From Melanopsichium pennsylvanicum (lineage: Eukaryota; Basidiomycota; Ustilaginomycetes; Ustilaginales), in the NCBI GenBank assembly GCA_900208305.1, contig OAPG01000004.1, positions 248,001-312,000 on the forward strand: a stretch of 64,000 nucleotides of DNA, given 5' to 3'. A program made the position numbers and the translations under genes. Shown here piece after piece: positions 10,070-21,800 of the stretch (positions within the stretch are counted from its first letter, which is position 1; each line of letters begins with the position of its first letter). The notes under the pieces are model-generated. The model was given only the letters and a program-made list of their open reading frames with translations. It was not told the DNA's origin and did not search any database.

Positions 10070-11971
10070 TCAGAAGACAACAATTCCGACCATAGAACCA
10101 TCCTTTCCAACCTCCAAAACCATCCCTTGCCTTCCAACCAACCTAGTACTCAGATCGACAATCACCTCACTCGACGGATTCTGCTCTCTCTCGGGACTGC
10201 TGCTACACGCACTATTGCCCTTGCTGCTTGTCGCCACTTTGCTGCCCTTGCCTGTGCTCGTGCTGAAAGTCGCTCCTCCCCCTCCTCCTCCTCCTCCTCC
10301 TCCTCCTCCACCGCCACCACCGCCACCACCACTACCTCTAAACTCAGCACACGTACCTCGATCCAGTTCCATCCCCCGATCGTCTTCTCCTACATTCAGA
10401 GTGCTGTCAAAATGATCCTGGAACGAGAACGCGCTCTTACTACCAGCTTGGTCAACCTTTGTCTTGACCGTAGCCTGGTCTCTGCTAGCATCCTTGGCCG
10501 CAATGTCCGTCGATCCTGCGCATCCGACGCGCCATGGACACCTGTTGTAGCGTTGGAACAGAGCATCTCCGGCCACATTGGTATGGCAAATCACCTTCTC
10601 CAAGCGTGGTTGACCCGTCGCCGTGGCGCCATATGCTTCCGCAATCGACGGCATGCGCAAAGTCTCTTTGGAGAATAGCAGATCGATTCCGAGATCAAAG
10701 TAATTGTAAAAAAATGCAGAGTCGTCCTGGTCATTCGAGCCAGAGTGTGAGTCGTCCGTGGAGCTGCTAGCCTCGGACGCTCGATCTCGTGCACGTCGAC
10801 CGCCCTCACCAGCTGCATTGCCGTGAATACGCATGCGGTCGTCTTCTTTGTAAAAGATGCGTTGCGGCTGGCCAAGATCGCAAAGTGCGTCTTGAGGAGT
10901 TGTAAGCCCGAGAACCAGCTCGACCAAGTGTGATGCATGAGCAAGCGTCGACGCGACTCCATTGTGATCCTGCTGAGGCGATGGCGGCCTGGCGACGCCG
11001 CTCTTGGCAAAGTGCAGAGCCACACCACGACCGGAAGTTATGTCAGCATCGAGAAGAACAGGACAACGGACGTGAATCGCTTCAGTATCAAGCGCGGCTC
11101 GATCCCGATCATTGTTGAGTTGCTGATAGTCGCTGACCGCTGCGGTAGGCGACAGTGTCCCTTTTCCGGTTCGGCCCGATGACCGAGCTCCTTCGGAGGC
11201 AGAAGGACCAGCCGATGGTGCGACCAAGACGTCATGTGGACTGTTTGGATCCGTTCCGGTGAAGATGTGTATGGACGATACAGGCTGAAATTTGTCGACA
11301 TCGGCAGCCTTTGGCGCGTTTGGCTTGAGCGCAAAGCAAAAGGCAAGGCCGGGATAGGATAGCACAAACTCGTTTTGTTCCTTAATGGAACCGTCTCCCT
11401 TGCCATTATAAGCTGTTGCGACTAGGCTATCCGAAGCACTTGAGGAAGTCTCGGGACGGCCTGGGTATGTTGGACCAAGGATCTGATGGATTGTGGAACG
11501 GTTGAGGGCGACGGAAGTTGATCTAGCTGTGCCCTTGGAGAAGATGATCTTGCCATTGTAGATGATATTGACGGGTCGGTGACTGGGCTCAGTGTTGAGT
11601 GATGACGAGGCGGATTCATTCCGAGCTTGCGAAAGTCCACCTGCCGATGGGTCTAGATTTTCGAGTGTGATCATGATGAGTCGTTGAGTGATACCGTCAA
11701 AGGTAAGATGGAGATTTGGCTGGATGACCACGACGACGGGTGAAAGTCGAGGCGATTGTTGATCGTAGGTGATGTTGATCTGGGGAAAGAGGGACTGCTG
11801 GGATCGGAGATAGTTCAGGACGTGCCAGAGAGAGTGTCCAAGCTTGAAAGGTCCCAGAGCATATGATGGTCGCAGCGTAAGATCGAGACGAGGACCGCCG
11901 AAGGAAGAGGAGCGATGTCGGACGTCGCCAACACCGGAAGATGGTGACGAGGCGAAGATAGGGCTCGACAT
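10070..11971 (-). CDS. PHAF1/UPF0183 family protein
   Basis: A 633-residue protein. Residues about 28-110 carry the UPF0183 signature: a leader (LDLTLRPSYALGPFKLG) followed by LWHVLNYLRSQ and a beta-rich segment containing PNLHLTFDG. Later conserved blocks include GLTTPQDALCDLGQPQRIFYKEDDRMRIH and the YNYFDLGIDLLFS segment typical of the family. The animal homologue PHAF1 (C16orf70) works with BCAS3 at the phagophore; that role is established in animals and only inferred here. Low-complexity insertions enlarge the protein, notably a glycine homopolymer of about 20 residues coded by 10273-10332, close to the C-terminus. The start is the ATG at 11969-11971. The 3' end faces the mitochondrial coiled-coil gene with about 130 bp between stops. 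Confidence 0.83.
   Translation of the reverse strand: MSSPIFASSPSSGVGDVRHRSSSFGGPRLDLTLRPSYALGPFKLGHSLWHVLNYLRSQQSLFPQINITYDQQSPRLSPVVVVIQPNLHLTFDGITQRLIMITLENLDPSAGGLSQARNESASSSLNTEPSHRPVNIIYNGKIIFSKGTARSTSVALNRSTIHQILGPTYPGRPETSSSASDSLVATAYNGKGDGSIKEQNEFVLSYPGLAFCFALKPNAPKAADVDKFQPVSSIHIFTGTDPNSPHDVLVAPSAGPSASEGARSSGRTGKGTLSPTAAVSDYQQLNNDRDRAALDTEAIHVRCPVLLDADITSGRGVALHFAKSGVARPPSPQQDHNGVASTLAHASHLVELVLGLTTPQDALCDLGQPQRIFYKEDDRMRIHGNAAGEGGRRARDRASEASSSTDDSHSGSNDQDDSAFFYNYFDLGIDLLFSKETLRMPSIAEAYGATATGQPRLEKVICHTNVAGDALFQRYNRCPWRVGCAGSTDIAAKDASRDQATVKTKVDQAGSKSAFSFQDHFDSTLNVGEDDRGMELDRGTCAEFRGSGGGGGGGGGGGGGGGGGGGATFSTSTGKGSKVATSSKGNSACSSSPEREQNPSSEVIVDLSTRLVGRQGMVLEVGKDGSMVGIVVF
10273..10332. 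repeat. Trinucleotide repeat (CCT/CCA), poly-Gly coding on the minus strand
   Basis: A run of CTC and CAC/CGC triplets inside the PHAF1-type gene encodes the glycine tract on the minus strand. The pure triplets suggest replication slippage and variable length between strains. Confidence 0.8.
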
Positions 11972-12686
11972 TGGGTCAAAAGTGTATGTTGCGTGAAGTT
12001 AGCCAGGGGAGTAGCCTATTTGATCGAGTCTAAAGTAAGGAGGATGATGAGAGACTGGATCGGTACATCCGCAACTTGGCACCAAAGGCACCTTGGGACA
12101 ATTAAGGATGTCTAGCCAATGGTGGCTGGTGTGGAGAGACGATTCGGTTTTGGTTGTTACAAGTCCGACGGATGCGTTTTGGATAGGTAGATATGATGAT
12201 GGTGGATGGATCCAGCCAAAGCAAATCAGTCAGGCAGAGTAATTGTGGGCGGCGCAGCTATATTTCAGCTAGACCTTGCTGATGCTGAAGTAGTGCGGAT
12301 AGCCAGAGCGCGAGGTGCCTGCATGGCATTCAGGGTCCAATGCCTAAATCGTGTCACCAATCAGTGAGCTATACTGCACACTGTACTTGCTGGAAAAGAG
12401 CGGTGTGCACCCGACCATTTGGGAGACGAGGGACACGTCCTGCGTGTCAGAGCCTTGTTTTTTTCGCACCGCCAAGCTCAATTCAGGGTCTAAAGTGCAA
12501 CGTCGTGAGAAACTGCGGACGATCCGAGTGCGACAGTTTGCCTATCCTTCTTCAACATCATCACATTCGCACGCCGCACCACTCTCCGCAACACTGCTTG
12601 TCCGACAGAGCTACAACATCGATCAAAGGGCATCTCTCAGGAGAAGAAAATTCTTTACTAGTCCGCATGATTCCAATCATCACAAT
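11972..12686. other. Divergent intergenic region
   Basis: About 715 bp between the PHAF1-type gene (-) and APC11 (+). Open frames here are short and overlap the APC11 leader. I found no convincing feature. Confidence 0.45.
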
Positions 12687-13351
12687 ATGAAGGTCAAGGT
12701 TAAATCGTGGAATGCCGTAGCATATTGGCGTAAGTCTCTCCTTTGCCACTTCGCACCTCTTCTTGCAACATGCGCTCATTTTCTTTTCCTACTCTTCTCG
12801 ACGGATCGCTCGTACGATTCGCTCACAGTATGGGATGTCAAGGATCCAGACGATATTTGTGGTATCTGTCAAAGCAACTTTGATGGCTGCTGTGCAAGCT
12901 GTAAGGAACCCGGCGATAGTTGTCCACTTTGTAAGTGTATCCTGTTGATTCAAGTTTGATCGTGTAGGTCTTACGTATCATCATAAAGCTCAAAATTTTC
13001 TCGATTCTGCGTGCAGCTTTGTGCTGATCAATTCTTCGCCTCTCCTGCCCGACTTGTCGCACTCGGTGCCAACAGTGTTCGGCAAGTGCAGTCACGAGTT
13101 TCACCTGCATTGCATAATGAAGTGGCTTGCCGACAACGATGGATGCCCTTCTTGTCGTCGTCCTTGGGGTGAGTATTCGAACCTGCTCAATGCCTTTGTG
13201 TGAAATCGAGCTTATAATGCTGATCAAGATCTTATTCCCCTTTTACCCCTGTCTGGCCGCTTCATTGTCGAATTTGCGCCATGCAGAGGAAGTTGAAGGA
13301 ACCACAATCGGTAGTGCCACTGCTCAGAGACCCACTGTCACAGAGACTTGA
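12687..13351 (+). CDS. APC11: Anaphase-promoting complex RING subunit APC11 (4 exons)
   Basis: Model: exons 12687-12729, 12829-12930, 13076-13168 and 13287-13351, introns of 99, 145 and 118 bp, all GT..AG and phase-consistent, giving 100 residues. It begins [20 protein letters not shown], close to the invariant APC11 N-terminus. The RING-H2 ligands follow in order: [15 protein letters not shown], then [16 protein letters not shown] and [11 protein letters not shown]11 is the catalytic E3 RING subunit that, with the cullin APC2, recruits the E2 for ubiquitination of cyclins and securin. The C-terminal tail of about 20 residues beyond the RING ([14 protein letters not shown]) is longer than in many fungi. 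Intron 2's acceptor was chosen at 13074-13075 because earlier candidate acceptors put a stop in frame. Confidence 0.9.
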
Positions 13352-14899
13352 TGATCCTTCCTTCTCTGCCTACATACGTTGCACATGGCCAGGCAAGATC
13401 TCAAAGCACGGCATCAAGTTTACGCGCTCTATACCCACGCTCTGCACATTGGGCCAGAAGTACGCCACTTGCAGCCCTTTATAGACTTCTCTATGAATGT
13501 AATTGTCCCTCCTGACTGTGCAATCCAGCACCGCAAAACTTATTGTGTAGACCTGTGCAATAGGGATGAGATCCACAAGTACAGTAGTTTACCATCGTGC
13601 AAGGATGATGATTTTAAAATTTGAGATATGTTAGGCCAACGGACATGACGGCACAAATGTGTGGCTTCTATTTCGAGCATCAAGTGCTGCGTCACAGCCC
13701 GGAACGCGTTTGGCCAGGGAACCCAGGTTCGGCACCGGTCGAACAGCATGCGAGGTGATGAATGGCGGAGTCTGGGCTATGTACAGTGCATACCGTACGT
13801 GAAGCGGTCAGTCAATCCGCATGCAAGACGAGTCAACGTCGCAGCGAGGGCTCGTTACTGCACTTGGACATCGAGCCAAGTGCAGGGCCCAGTTTGCGCA
13901 TCATCAAATTGGCACGAGCTTGAATCGCATGAGCTGCAAAACCTCGTCACATTAGGCGACGTGTGTGACGGAAAGTTTACCAAGACTTGGAGAGAGTGTG
14001 TGAGTCAGCCACGACAGCTTTTTTGGGTCACGAAAGCGCGATTGCGAGCCAAAACGGCACACTGCAAATTTTCGAAGTCGAAAATGTGACTTCTTGATGA
14101 CGTCGAAGTACAGTGAATTTACACTACCGTGGTTGACAGCCGTGCCCCGCACATCCGGACGCTAGGACCACCCTCGCTTAAACCAACGTGCTCAATCACA
14201 GAATGTTTTTTGCAAGAGCAAGACCCCTCCACTTTCTTTCTTCTCAGGATGCAGTCTTTGTACTTTTGGTCCTCGTTATAACGTGACTGCACATGAAACA
14301 GACTCGCATAATTGTGACTCTAGAGAAGTAAAAGAGTACAAGGAATAGCATCACAAAGGCAATACAATGCGGATGCATGGAGGATCTGACTTATGTGCGG
14401 AAGGGCCTGAAAGCAAGTGTGAAAACCCAAGATGAGGATGGGTCTTGAGAAGGGTGCAGAACAAGGCGTTCCTAAAACTTTAGCCTCAGCTTTGCGTTCC
14501 TTGCGGTCTGATGCTGTGTGACGCAGAGGCGACGAGTGGAATGAGTGAGCAGGATAAACGTCTCAACTCAAAGTGCATCTGATGACACTCTCTATCAATT
14601 CAAAGCCAAGTGTGTGATGAAATGCACAAAATCTCAAACATGCCAAGACAGTCTCTCTTTCTCTTTTTTACACAGCATTCCGCAGTCATGCCCTCTGAGA
14701 CCCAAAAGTACAGTAGACACTTGTAACGAATGGCTCACCCATCGCTCTCTGGTTTCAATCGCCAACTTCACTAAATTTGAAGGATTGTCTGCCTTGCTTC
14801 TTCTCATACGTCCACCACCAATACTTCTTCTTACCGTTAACATACCTACTCCACCAGCACCTTTCTCAACACTTGTATCCCATCCCATCTCAATTCATT
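13352..14899. other. Intergenic region with dispersed TACAGTA motifs
   Basis: About 1.55 kb without a convincing gene. The frame at 13661-14089 starts at GTG and has no protein-like composition. Motif copies lie at about 13578-13594 (AAGTACAGTAGTTTACC), 13781-13800 (GTACAGTGCATACCGTACGT), 14108-14127 and 14708-14720. The last 300 bp are the leader of the Ish1-type gene. Confidence 0.5.
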
Positions 14900-16571
14900 A
14901 TGGTCAAGGCCAGCTTCATCTCTGCCAGCTTGCTGGCACTGTGCATCGCCATAGCAACCGCTCCCCAGCCTGTTGCCGCCGACTGGCTTCAGGACTTTAC
15001 CAAGGGTGGCAGCAAAGCTTTTGACTCTGCTTTCCACACATGGTCCGAGTAAGTAACACCAAGAAAGCTGCTGTTTTGTGTGGCATACAATTGACCTTCC
15101 AGAACAGGGACTAACGCTCGCTCTTGATTTGCAAAAAAACAGGTCTGACATTCGCACCTACCTCCTCGACCGAGGCATCATCGCTCCTTACACCACCGGA
15201 GAGCAGCTTCGTCAGATGGCAGTTCAAGACTACAACAAGCTCCTCTCTTCCGCCTCTTCCGGTTCGGGTGCTGCCAAGACCGCAGCCTCTTCGCAGCTGA
15301 GCTCGGCTTCCAGCGCTGCTTCGTCCATCTCCTCTGCTGTAAGCTCCCATGCATCCCAAGTCAGCAAGTCCGCATCAAGCATGGCACTGACCAACCTGTA
15401 TTATCCACTGTCAAAATCTGCTTCTTCCGTGGGCTCACAGGCTTCCGTCTACGCCGCCTCTGCTTCTGCCTCGGCCACCAGCCTTGGCAAGGATGCTCAA
15501 GCTTCGGCTTCGAGCCTCAGCAAGAAGGCTCCGGACGCGTCTGGTGTGTCCAAGAGCGCCAAGAGCGCCGCCACCCAAGCTAGCAAGAGCGGAGGTTCGT
15601 TGTACAATGCTGCTTCCAAGAGCGGCGACTCGATCTACAACGCCGCTTCCAAGTCTGGCTCCTCTGCATACGCTCAGGCTTCTCACGCAGTCAACAAGGC
15701 TATCGACGACAGCACGGACTACATCTACTCTACCTGGAACGACAATGAGCTCCGCTCCTTCCTCGAGTCGCGTGGTATCATCAAAACCAAGACCCAGGCC
15801 ACGCGAGATGAGCTTTTGGGTAAGATGAAGGATGCCTACAGCACTACCGTCAATGCACCTTACGAATCGTACAGTGACAGTTACCTGCACAATTGGTTGG
15901 TTGATCACGGTATCGTAAAGTCTCCCGCCCAGAAGACGCGCGATGAGTACCTTGCGCTTGCCCAGGACTACTATACTATGGGCACCGAAAACGTGTACGA
16001 CACGTGGAAGGAGTCTGATCTTCGCAACTGGTTGGTCAAGAACAACTACATCAAGTCGGACTACCAAGCCAAGCGTGATGATTACCTCGACCTGGTTCGA
16101 AAAAATTATAACTCTGCCGAGAGCGAGATCTGGTCGAGCTGGACCGACAGCGACCTTCGTAACTGGCTGATCCAGAATGGATACATGAAGAGCGATGCTC
16201 AAGCCAAACGCGATGAGTTGCTCAAGCTTGCGCAGAAGCACGGTAACGAAGCCAACAAGGAGGTCAAGGAGTACATTTCCTGGAGCGACGCCAGGTTGAG
16301 GGAGTACCTCAGGAGCAGTGGTATGCCTCTGGAATCGATCCCCAAGAAGAGGAATCAGCTTTTGAGGGAGATGAGGGCAAGGTACACTGGTCACCGTGGT
16401 ATTTTCTCTTACATCAAGGATGGTGTTCGTCAGGCTTACTTTGGCGTTCAGGATATCTTGGGTAAGGGTGAGCAGGGTGCTGCTCACGCGAGCGTGAGTG
16501 CATCTTCGGCTGCTAGTGCCGCTTCCGCTTCGGCTGCCAGCGCTACTGCCCGTGCCAAGGATGAGTTCTAA
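14900..16571 (+). CDS. Ish1/Msc1-type stress-response protein with signal peptide (2 exons)
   Basis: Model: exons 14900-15048 and 15143-16571, one 94-bp intron (GTAAGT..ACAG), phase preserved across GA|G, 525 residues. Residues 1-27 form a signal peptide ending PVAA-DW. At least five to six Ish1 units of about 40 residues follow the pattern W..S.LR.WL...G..KS.AQ..RDE.L.L...., for example SDSYLHNWLVDHGIVKS and SDLRNWLVKNNYIKS. The first, at the exon junction (ESDIRTYLLDRGI), is separated from the rest by about 150 residues of Ser/Ala-rich low complexity (about 95-235). Ish1 in fission yeast is a nuclear-envelope, stress-induced protein; Msc1 in budding yeast is related. The intron sits within the first repeat. 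Codon use is strongly biased, suggesting high expression. A long antisense open frame over exon 2 is a by-product of that bias. Confidence 0.88.
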
Positions 16572-17310
16572 GTTAGTCCAGTGACTTTTTGTAGTCTTTG
16601 CCATGGTAATAGTTGCATATGTATATCCCCCATCCTTTTCTATCCATGTTATTGAGGTGGAAAATGACTGGCTGCGAATCCTCATGTGAAGACCTTCTTC
16701 ATGTTGAAATATCAATGAATTTAAGTAGTGAATGTTGGAATGAAGCGATGCGAAGCGATGACTGGTGCGAAGCGATAACTGGAGCTCAATAGCGGAGCAC
16801 AGCAATGCTATACAGGCACCACTCTAGGATTTTTGGCAGCATCTTGGAAATTATTCGAAACGTGCGATTGTGGTGTGCTGAAACGAGTCCGCATTAGGAT
16901 GCTGGTCTCACGTGAACAGGTGGGAGCATGTCAACTTGAGTTGGGATGGCGAGTATTTGGGATGACTAGTGTTTGAAAGCGGGTGGCTGTTGAAAAATGC
17001 GGAACTCGGCCATCCGATTCGCGGTAGTGGATTGATGAAAATCTCCACTTTCTACTTTAGCTTAACGTCGCTCGTCATTAAATCTCTGCTTGACAACCAT
17101 CTCTTGATCTTTCTCCTTACCTTTCTTTCAAAGTCCATCTGTATCGATCGGTTTTTCTCTCTTTTGTTTTGGGCAACGAAACACTTTAAACCTTTTCAAC
17201 CTCAGCTTGGATTGCATTTTTAACACGCACTTTGGATTTTCTAATCGTCCAATCCCCCCAACACACCCAATGCTTTTTCACTTGCAAAGATAATTTGCTG
17301 TTTGCACAAA
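16572..17310. other. Intergenic region
   Basis: About 740 bp between the Ish1-type gene and GPI11. It holds a short tandem GCGAAGCGAT-like repeat at about 16744-16780. The downstream half is AT-rich leader. No coding frame is convincing. Confidence 0.45.
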
Positions 17311-18363
17311 ATGCCTCCGAAACCTAGACAAACTATCAAAGCTTTGAAACCCATCAGCCATGCCGATTCATCCTCAACTTCTTCCGATCTTGGCACTGCT
17401 CGTGCGACCTCTGTGGTGAAAAGAGGGGTTCGTCGAAAACGATGGATCTACTCCCCCGCTTCTTTGGTGCTTTTATTGGTTTTACAACCAGTCTGTCTTA
17501 TGCTTTGTTTCGTTCTTTTAACTGAACCTTGTCTAAATCCTCAATACGTCAACACTCTTTCATCCAAACTTAACTATATCACTTTGCTCACAACGCGCGA
17601 CGCGATTGCTGAAATTGAGTGGAAAACACGGTTTTGGAATGCGGGATTACGTTCATTGTTCGGAATAGGAGTGATTCAAGCATGGTTTACCGCTCGACTC
17701 AATTCTTACGTTCAAAAAGCGGATAGGGAACATACGAGGATTGTGAATGCGCTCAAATTCCAACGCGAAAAGGGAATCAAGAATGTTGGGTTGGATACGA
17801 GAATGGAGCATGATCAAGTTGTTAGTGGTGAAAATGGGGAAAAGGAAGGGGTGGGTTCGTTTGTAAGACAATTAGAGAGTGTAGGGTTGACATTTTTAGG
17901 TTTACCTTTTGTTTGGATTGGTGTGTTTGGGTTGATGGTATTGTTCGGAGCACCTATCAGAGGAGGGGGAGGAGGGGGAACGGGGATTGTAGCGGCATAT
18001 CTGACATTTTTGATTGGTTTACCTTTGGTTCATATTCTTGGTTTACCTCTCGATACACCACCCACAACAACAACATCGTCATCATCATCATCATCATCAT
18101 CAACAACAACAACAACAACGATATTACCCAATTCAACAAAATATTGGTCAACGCTTTTGATGTTGAAACCAAATCCATCTTTCCTCTTACCCCTATATTA
18201 TCCACCCATCTTGACTAGTATGACTACATTGCTCTGCTCAACAATCTTGGCATTGGATTGGGGTAAAAGTTATCAAACTTACCCTTTCCCTCTTTTGGTC
18301 GGTGCTTTGGTAGGCAATTGTTTGGCTAATTTTTACATTGTCATTATCGTCCTCTTTGGTTGA
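17311..18363 (+). CDS. GPI11: GPI-anchor ethanolamine-phosphate transferase subunit Gpi11/PIG-F
   Basis: A 350-residue polytopic ER membrane protein. Hydrophobic segments lie near residues 48-70, in the middle at about 195-250, and in the C-terminal third. The C-terminus carries the PIG-F signature as ILALDWGKSYQTYPFPLLVGALVGN, matching the family pattern PLDW..PWQ.WP...GA..G. Gpi11/PIG-F partners the ethanolamine-phosphate transferases that complete the GPI anchor. A Thr/Ser homopolymer (18060-18125) interrupts the luminal or cytosolic loop before the last two helices. The protein is longer than the roughly 220-residue animal PIG-F because of an N-terminal tail and a charged central insertion. 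The frame opens at a TTG (17302); the first ATG, 17311, is used. The gene is AT-richer than its neighbours. Confidence 0.78.
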   Translation: MPPKPRQTIKALKPISHADSSSTSSDLGTARATSVVKRGVRRKRWIYSPASLVLLLVLQPVCLMLCFVLLTEPCLNPQYVNTLSSKLNYITLLTTRDAIAEIEWKTRFWNAGLRSLFGIGVIQAWFTARLNSYVQKADREHTRIVNALKFQREKGIKNVGLDTRMEHDQVVSGENGEKEGVGSFVRQLESVGLTFLGLPFVWIGVFGLMVLFGAPIRGGGGGGTGIVAAYLTFLIGLPLVHILGLPLDTPPTTTTSSSSSSSSSTTTTTTILPNSTKYWSTLLMLKPNPSFLLPLYYPPILTSMTTLLCSTILALDWGKSYQTYPFPLLVGALVGNCLANFYIVIIVLFG

Positions 18364-18810
18364 AAAAAAAAAAAAAAAAAAAAACAACAAGAATTTTCTT
18401 TAATATTTTACCAATTTTGTTGCTTGGATCTTCCAACACTCGCTCTCCCCCCATTATTCAACGTTGTCAAGTAAGGAATAAGTACTACTCTCTCTCTCTC
18501 TCTCTGATCGATGAAATGTTATATGACAACCTTGAAATTCTTTCATACAGTACATCCAACACAAGAATAACAATACACTTTTACCGCATACAGAATTGGT
18601 TCATGCTTCTACAATAAATGGTCGAGAAAAAAAAATTGTTCAAAAATGCATGTGTCCAGACGAAAAAAAAAAAAAAACCCCAGCGCTTGTGTAAATTATA
18701 TCCATTGCTTGTTGAATAAAGATACAGTGAAGTGGTTCAATTGAGACAAAAATGGCATTTTAATGTAGAATCAGTACAATCATGTGCGTCATGTGTGTGA
18801 TGGCTTGGGT
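18364..18810. other. Convergent intergenic region with poly-A and CT repeats
   Basis: About 450 bp between the stops of GPI11 (+) and the antiporter gene (-). It begins with an A-run of about 20 nt directly after the GPI11 stop, and has a (CT)n tract near 18489-18505 and a second A-run at 18663-18677. TACAGTA-type motifs occur at 18546 and 18724. Confidence 0.55.
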
Positions 18811-21800
18811 TCATTCCGATGGTCGACTACCGGGCGAAACGGGTGGTCCATCATCTGTGGGCAAATCTAAGAGGACTCTAGGAGTCGACACTCCACTTCC
18901 TCCCCCTGTTGGCGCACCTCCTCTTCTCTGCATATCTCGCCTCCCATCAATACCTTCCGTCGATCGGTCCGAAGCAGACGATCCCGACAATGGCTCGACG
19001 GCAGCAGAAGCAGAGGCAGGCGGAAGTCGTAAATTCTCCATCTCGCTATCCTCTCTCCTTACACTTCGACTCGACACGGGACTCCTTTTTGGACTCTTGA
19101 CCTCCGTTTCCTTTTCCTTTTCCTTTTCCTTTTCCTTTTCCTCTTGCTTGTGTCTACTGCGAGAAGGGAACAGATGAGGATGGCTCGTTGGACCCGGATT
19201 TCCCATTCCCTCTCCTTTAGGTGCGGTAAAGTTACTGAAGAAAGCGCCAATCTTGCTCATGCCATCCCTAAACCCAAGGCCACCATACTTCTGCTCCTCG
19301 TCATCGTCATCATCACTGCTGTTTGCAGTGGAATCTTCATCGTCGGACAAGTGATACACACGTGAGTCTCGTGTGAGTTCTTTGCCAGAATACGTTGAGG
19401 CACGGCGAGAGAATGCGGCTGCTCCGTCAGGATTGATAGGCTTGTGATTGTGGCCCTGATGGCGATCATGGGAATGATCGGCAATGTCGAGCCATTGCAC
19501 CGAAGACGAGCTACGGTCTTCCTTCTGCGTTCGATGACTTGAACTGGGCCTAGCATTCGATGGCGATGCTTTCAGAACGGGACTCGAGGTGATCGCAGAG
19601 TCAGTCTGGGATCGGTAAGGTGCGGCTAGACCAGCTCCAGCGGAAGAGGAACGGGGGAAGAACTTTTCTTTGCTTTTCCCCTTCTTGGATGCCGAGTTGT
19701 CGCCGAGTGCGCGGAAGCTGGAACTGGGACTGATGCGAGGTGCGTATCTATCGCGAGAGAGGGCCGGCGAGGCAGGCTCCGAAATCATCACTCTGGGTGT
19801 GGCATAAGCTTGGCCAGCAGGAGCGGAGGAGACTGTGCGGCTGTCAGAATCAGAAGCGACGTCGCATTTGTCTTCTGGGTCTTCTTTATCGGTTTCTTCG
19901 TCCTTGCTGGACGACCTTCGCCGACCCGACAGACCGATCTGTCCACAAAGAACCTTCTTGCGCAAATTCCCTCGCTTCGATGCTCCGCCATGTTTGCTGT
20001 TGTGATGCGATGATCTGGAGGAGACACGCGCTGGACTGGTGGTGGGCTCTGTGTCTTGCGCGCTGTGGCTACCTTCCGGCACGGACGAATCCTGAGGACC
20101 AATTGGGCGACCGCCTCGACTGCCATCGTGAAGTGCACTCACAATAGTGGGATTCGCGTGCATACTATCATGTTCTTGTTCTCCTTCATCTCCTTCTCGT
20201 CTTGACCTGAGCGGGATGTCGTGCTCCTCTTCGCCTCTCCGATCCTGGGCCCAAGATATAGCCCCATACATCAAGTTCAACCGCTCCTCCCTCTCCTGCT
20301 TCGTCTCTTCCGTGGGCGCTTCCGCTTTCACATAGTGCTTCTTATTCTTCTTTGGCCACCAATGCGGCACCTTGTTCTCCAACAGTCTCGAGATGGTTTC
20401 ACTTGCATTCCAGCTTGCATGTTCGTTGTGGCCCAGGAAGCAGGCCAGCTCATCATGGTTCTGCCTGACCCATTCCTGCGCTGGTGCATCTGAGCACTCC
20501 AACGAATCACGCTCAGCATCTGTCAAAGGAATCACTTGAACTTCGGGATCGTCCGAGTACGACTTTTGATATTCGAGCACGAGCTTGTGACCCTCGACCC
20601 AGCTGCGAACTTTGGGCCAGTCGCCATCGTCTTTTTCGCTTGGGTTCCCTGACTTTTCCTTGCTCGATGAATCATGATAGAGGTGCGCTTGTCCTTCGCG
20701 GTCGTCTCGGCAAGCAGGGTCTTCGTCTTGGGCGCGTACGCGGCCAAAGATGATATCACGGTCCATAGGCGCTTCGCCGAGGTCTTGTTCCTCTTTTGAT
20801 GCACGGACACGGGCCTCTTCCTCTGCTGATTGCCGCTTGGCGCGCTCGTGGGCGAGTTTCGCTTCTTTGTTTGCTCGCAATCGTTCACGGTATCGGCGCA
20901 TCTCGACACAATTGTCGCCAAGGTAATCGGCAGCGGGGTTGAAGTCTTCGTCACTGCCCTCCCAGTCTTCGATGCCGTCCAGGTCCTTACAGGCACGCCT
21001 GCGTGCGGCAACATTACCAAGCTCGTCGTCGTCGTCATGCTTCTCGTTGCATTCGGGCGTGAAACCTTCGGCCTTCTCAAGATCGCGTTCGGTGCGAGTG
21101 TTGAGCAGACCAACAAAAGATGGTTCTTGGTCGTTGCTGTCGCTGGAAGATTCTGCTGCAGCTGTGGCGGAGTTCTCATCGTTGCTGTGCTCGCGACGAA
21201 GCTCATCTTCACGGTAGCCGCCGATGGCACCTCGTCCGATAAGAGCGAGCTGCTGAGCAGACATCTTGTCCGCGCTAATGTCGTCTTTGTTGATGACAAT
21301 GTCCTCGCCAGTGCGGACGCGGCGGACGCGACTCATCCAGTTAGGTTCGTCATCGCGCATGGACGGGTTGCGACTCCATGTTCTGGTCAAGGTGTGGGCG
21401 CGTTTGCGTGCATTCTTGCCAAACGCAAAGAAGGGCACGGTGAAGCCATGTACAATGATGGAGCACAGTACGAAGAAGTAGACGATGGGCTGGATGGTGA
21501 GGGCCAACACGTCGTTGGTGGTCTGGGGCGGTTCGTGCACCTCTTCGGGCATCAGGCTTCGGCCTAGTGTTGCGATAAAGATGGCACCGACGCCCATGGG
21601 ACCAAAGTGGCCGCAAAAGATGGCTTCTCTGAATGTCTTGATGTCCGGGATGAACTTCCACAATGCTAGAATGATGGGGATGCGCTTGAGGAGAAGAACA
21701 CAGACGGCCAGCACGATGAGTCTCCAGATGGAAAGGCCAATCTCAGCGTCGACAAAGTCATGCCATGGGATCAAGGCGCCAATGTAGATGAAGGTGGCGA

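Noticed and set aside
13661..14089. 142-codon plus-strand frame between APC11 and the Ish1-type gene
   Set aside because: It starts at GTG, has random-looking composition and spans a copy of the dispersed motif region.
15435..16805. 456-codon open frame on the minus strand across the Ish1-type gene
   Set aside because: It is antisense to strong Ish1 repeats, and its Val/Leu/Ser-rich composition mirrors the codon bias of the sense gene.
20532..21567. Frames of about 250 codons on both strands within the antiporter tail
   Set aside because: They are shadows of the low-complexity cytosolic tail, which is in frame with the conserved membrane domain.
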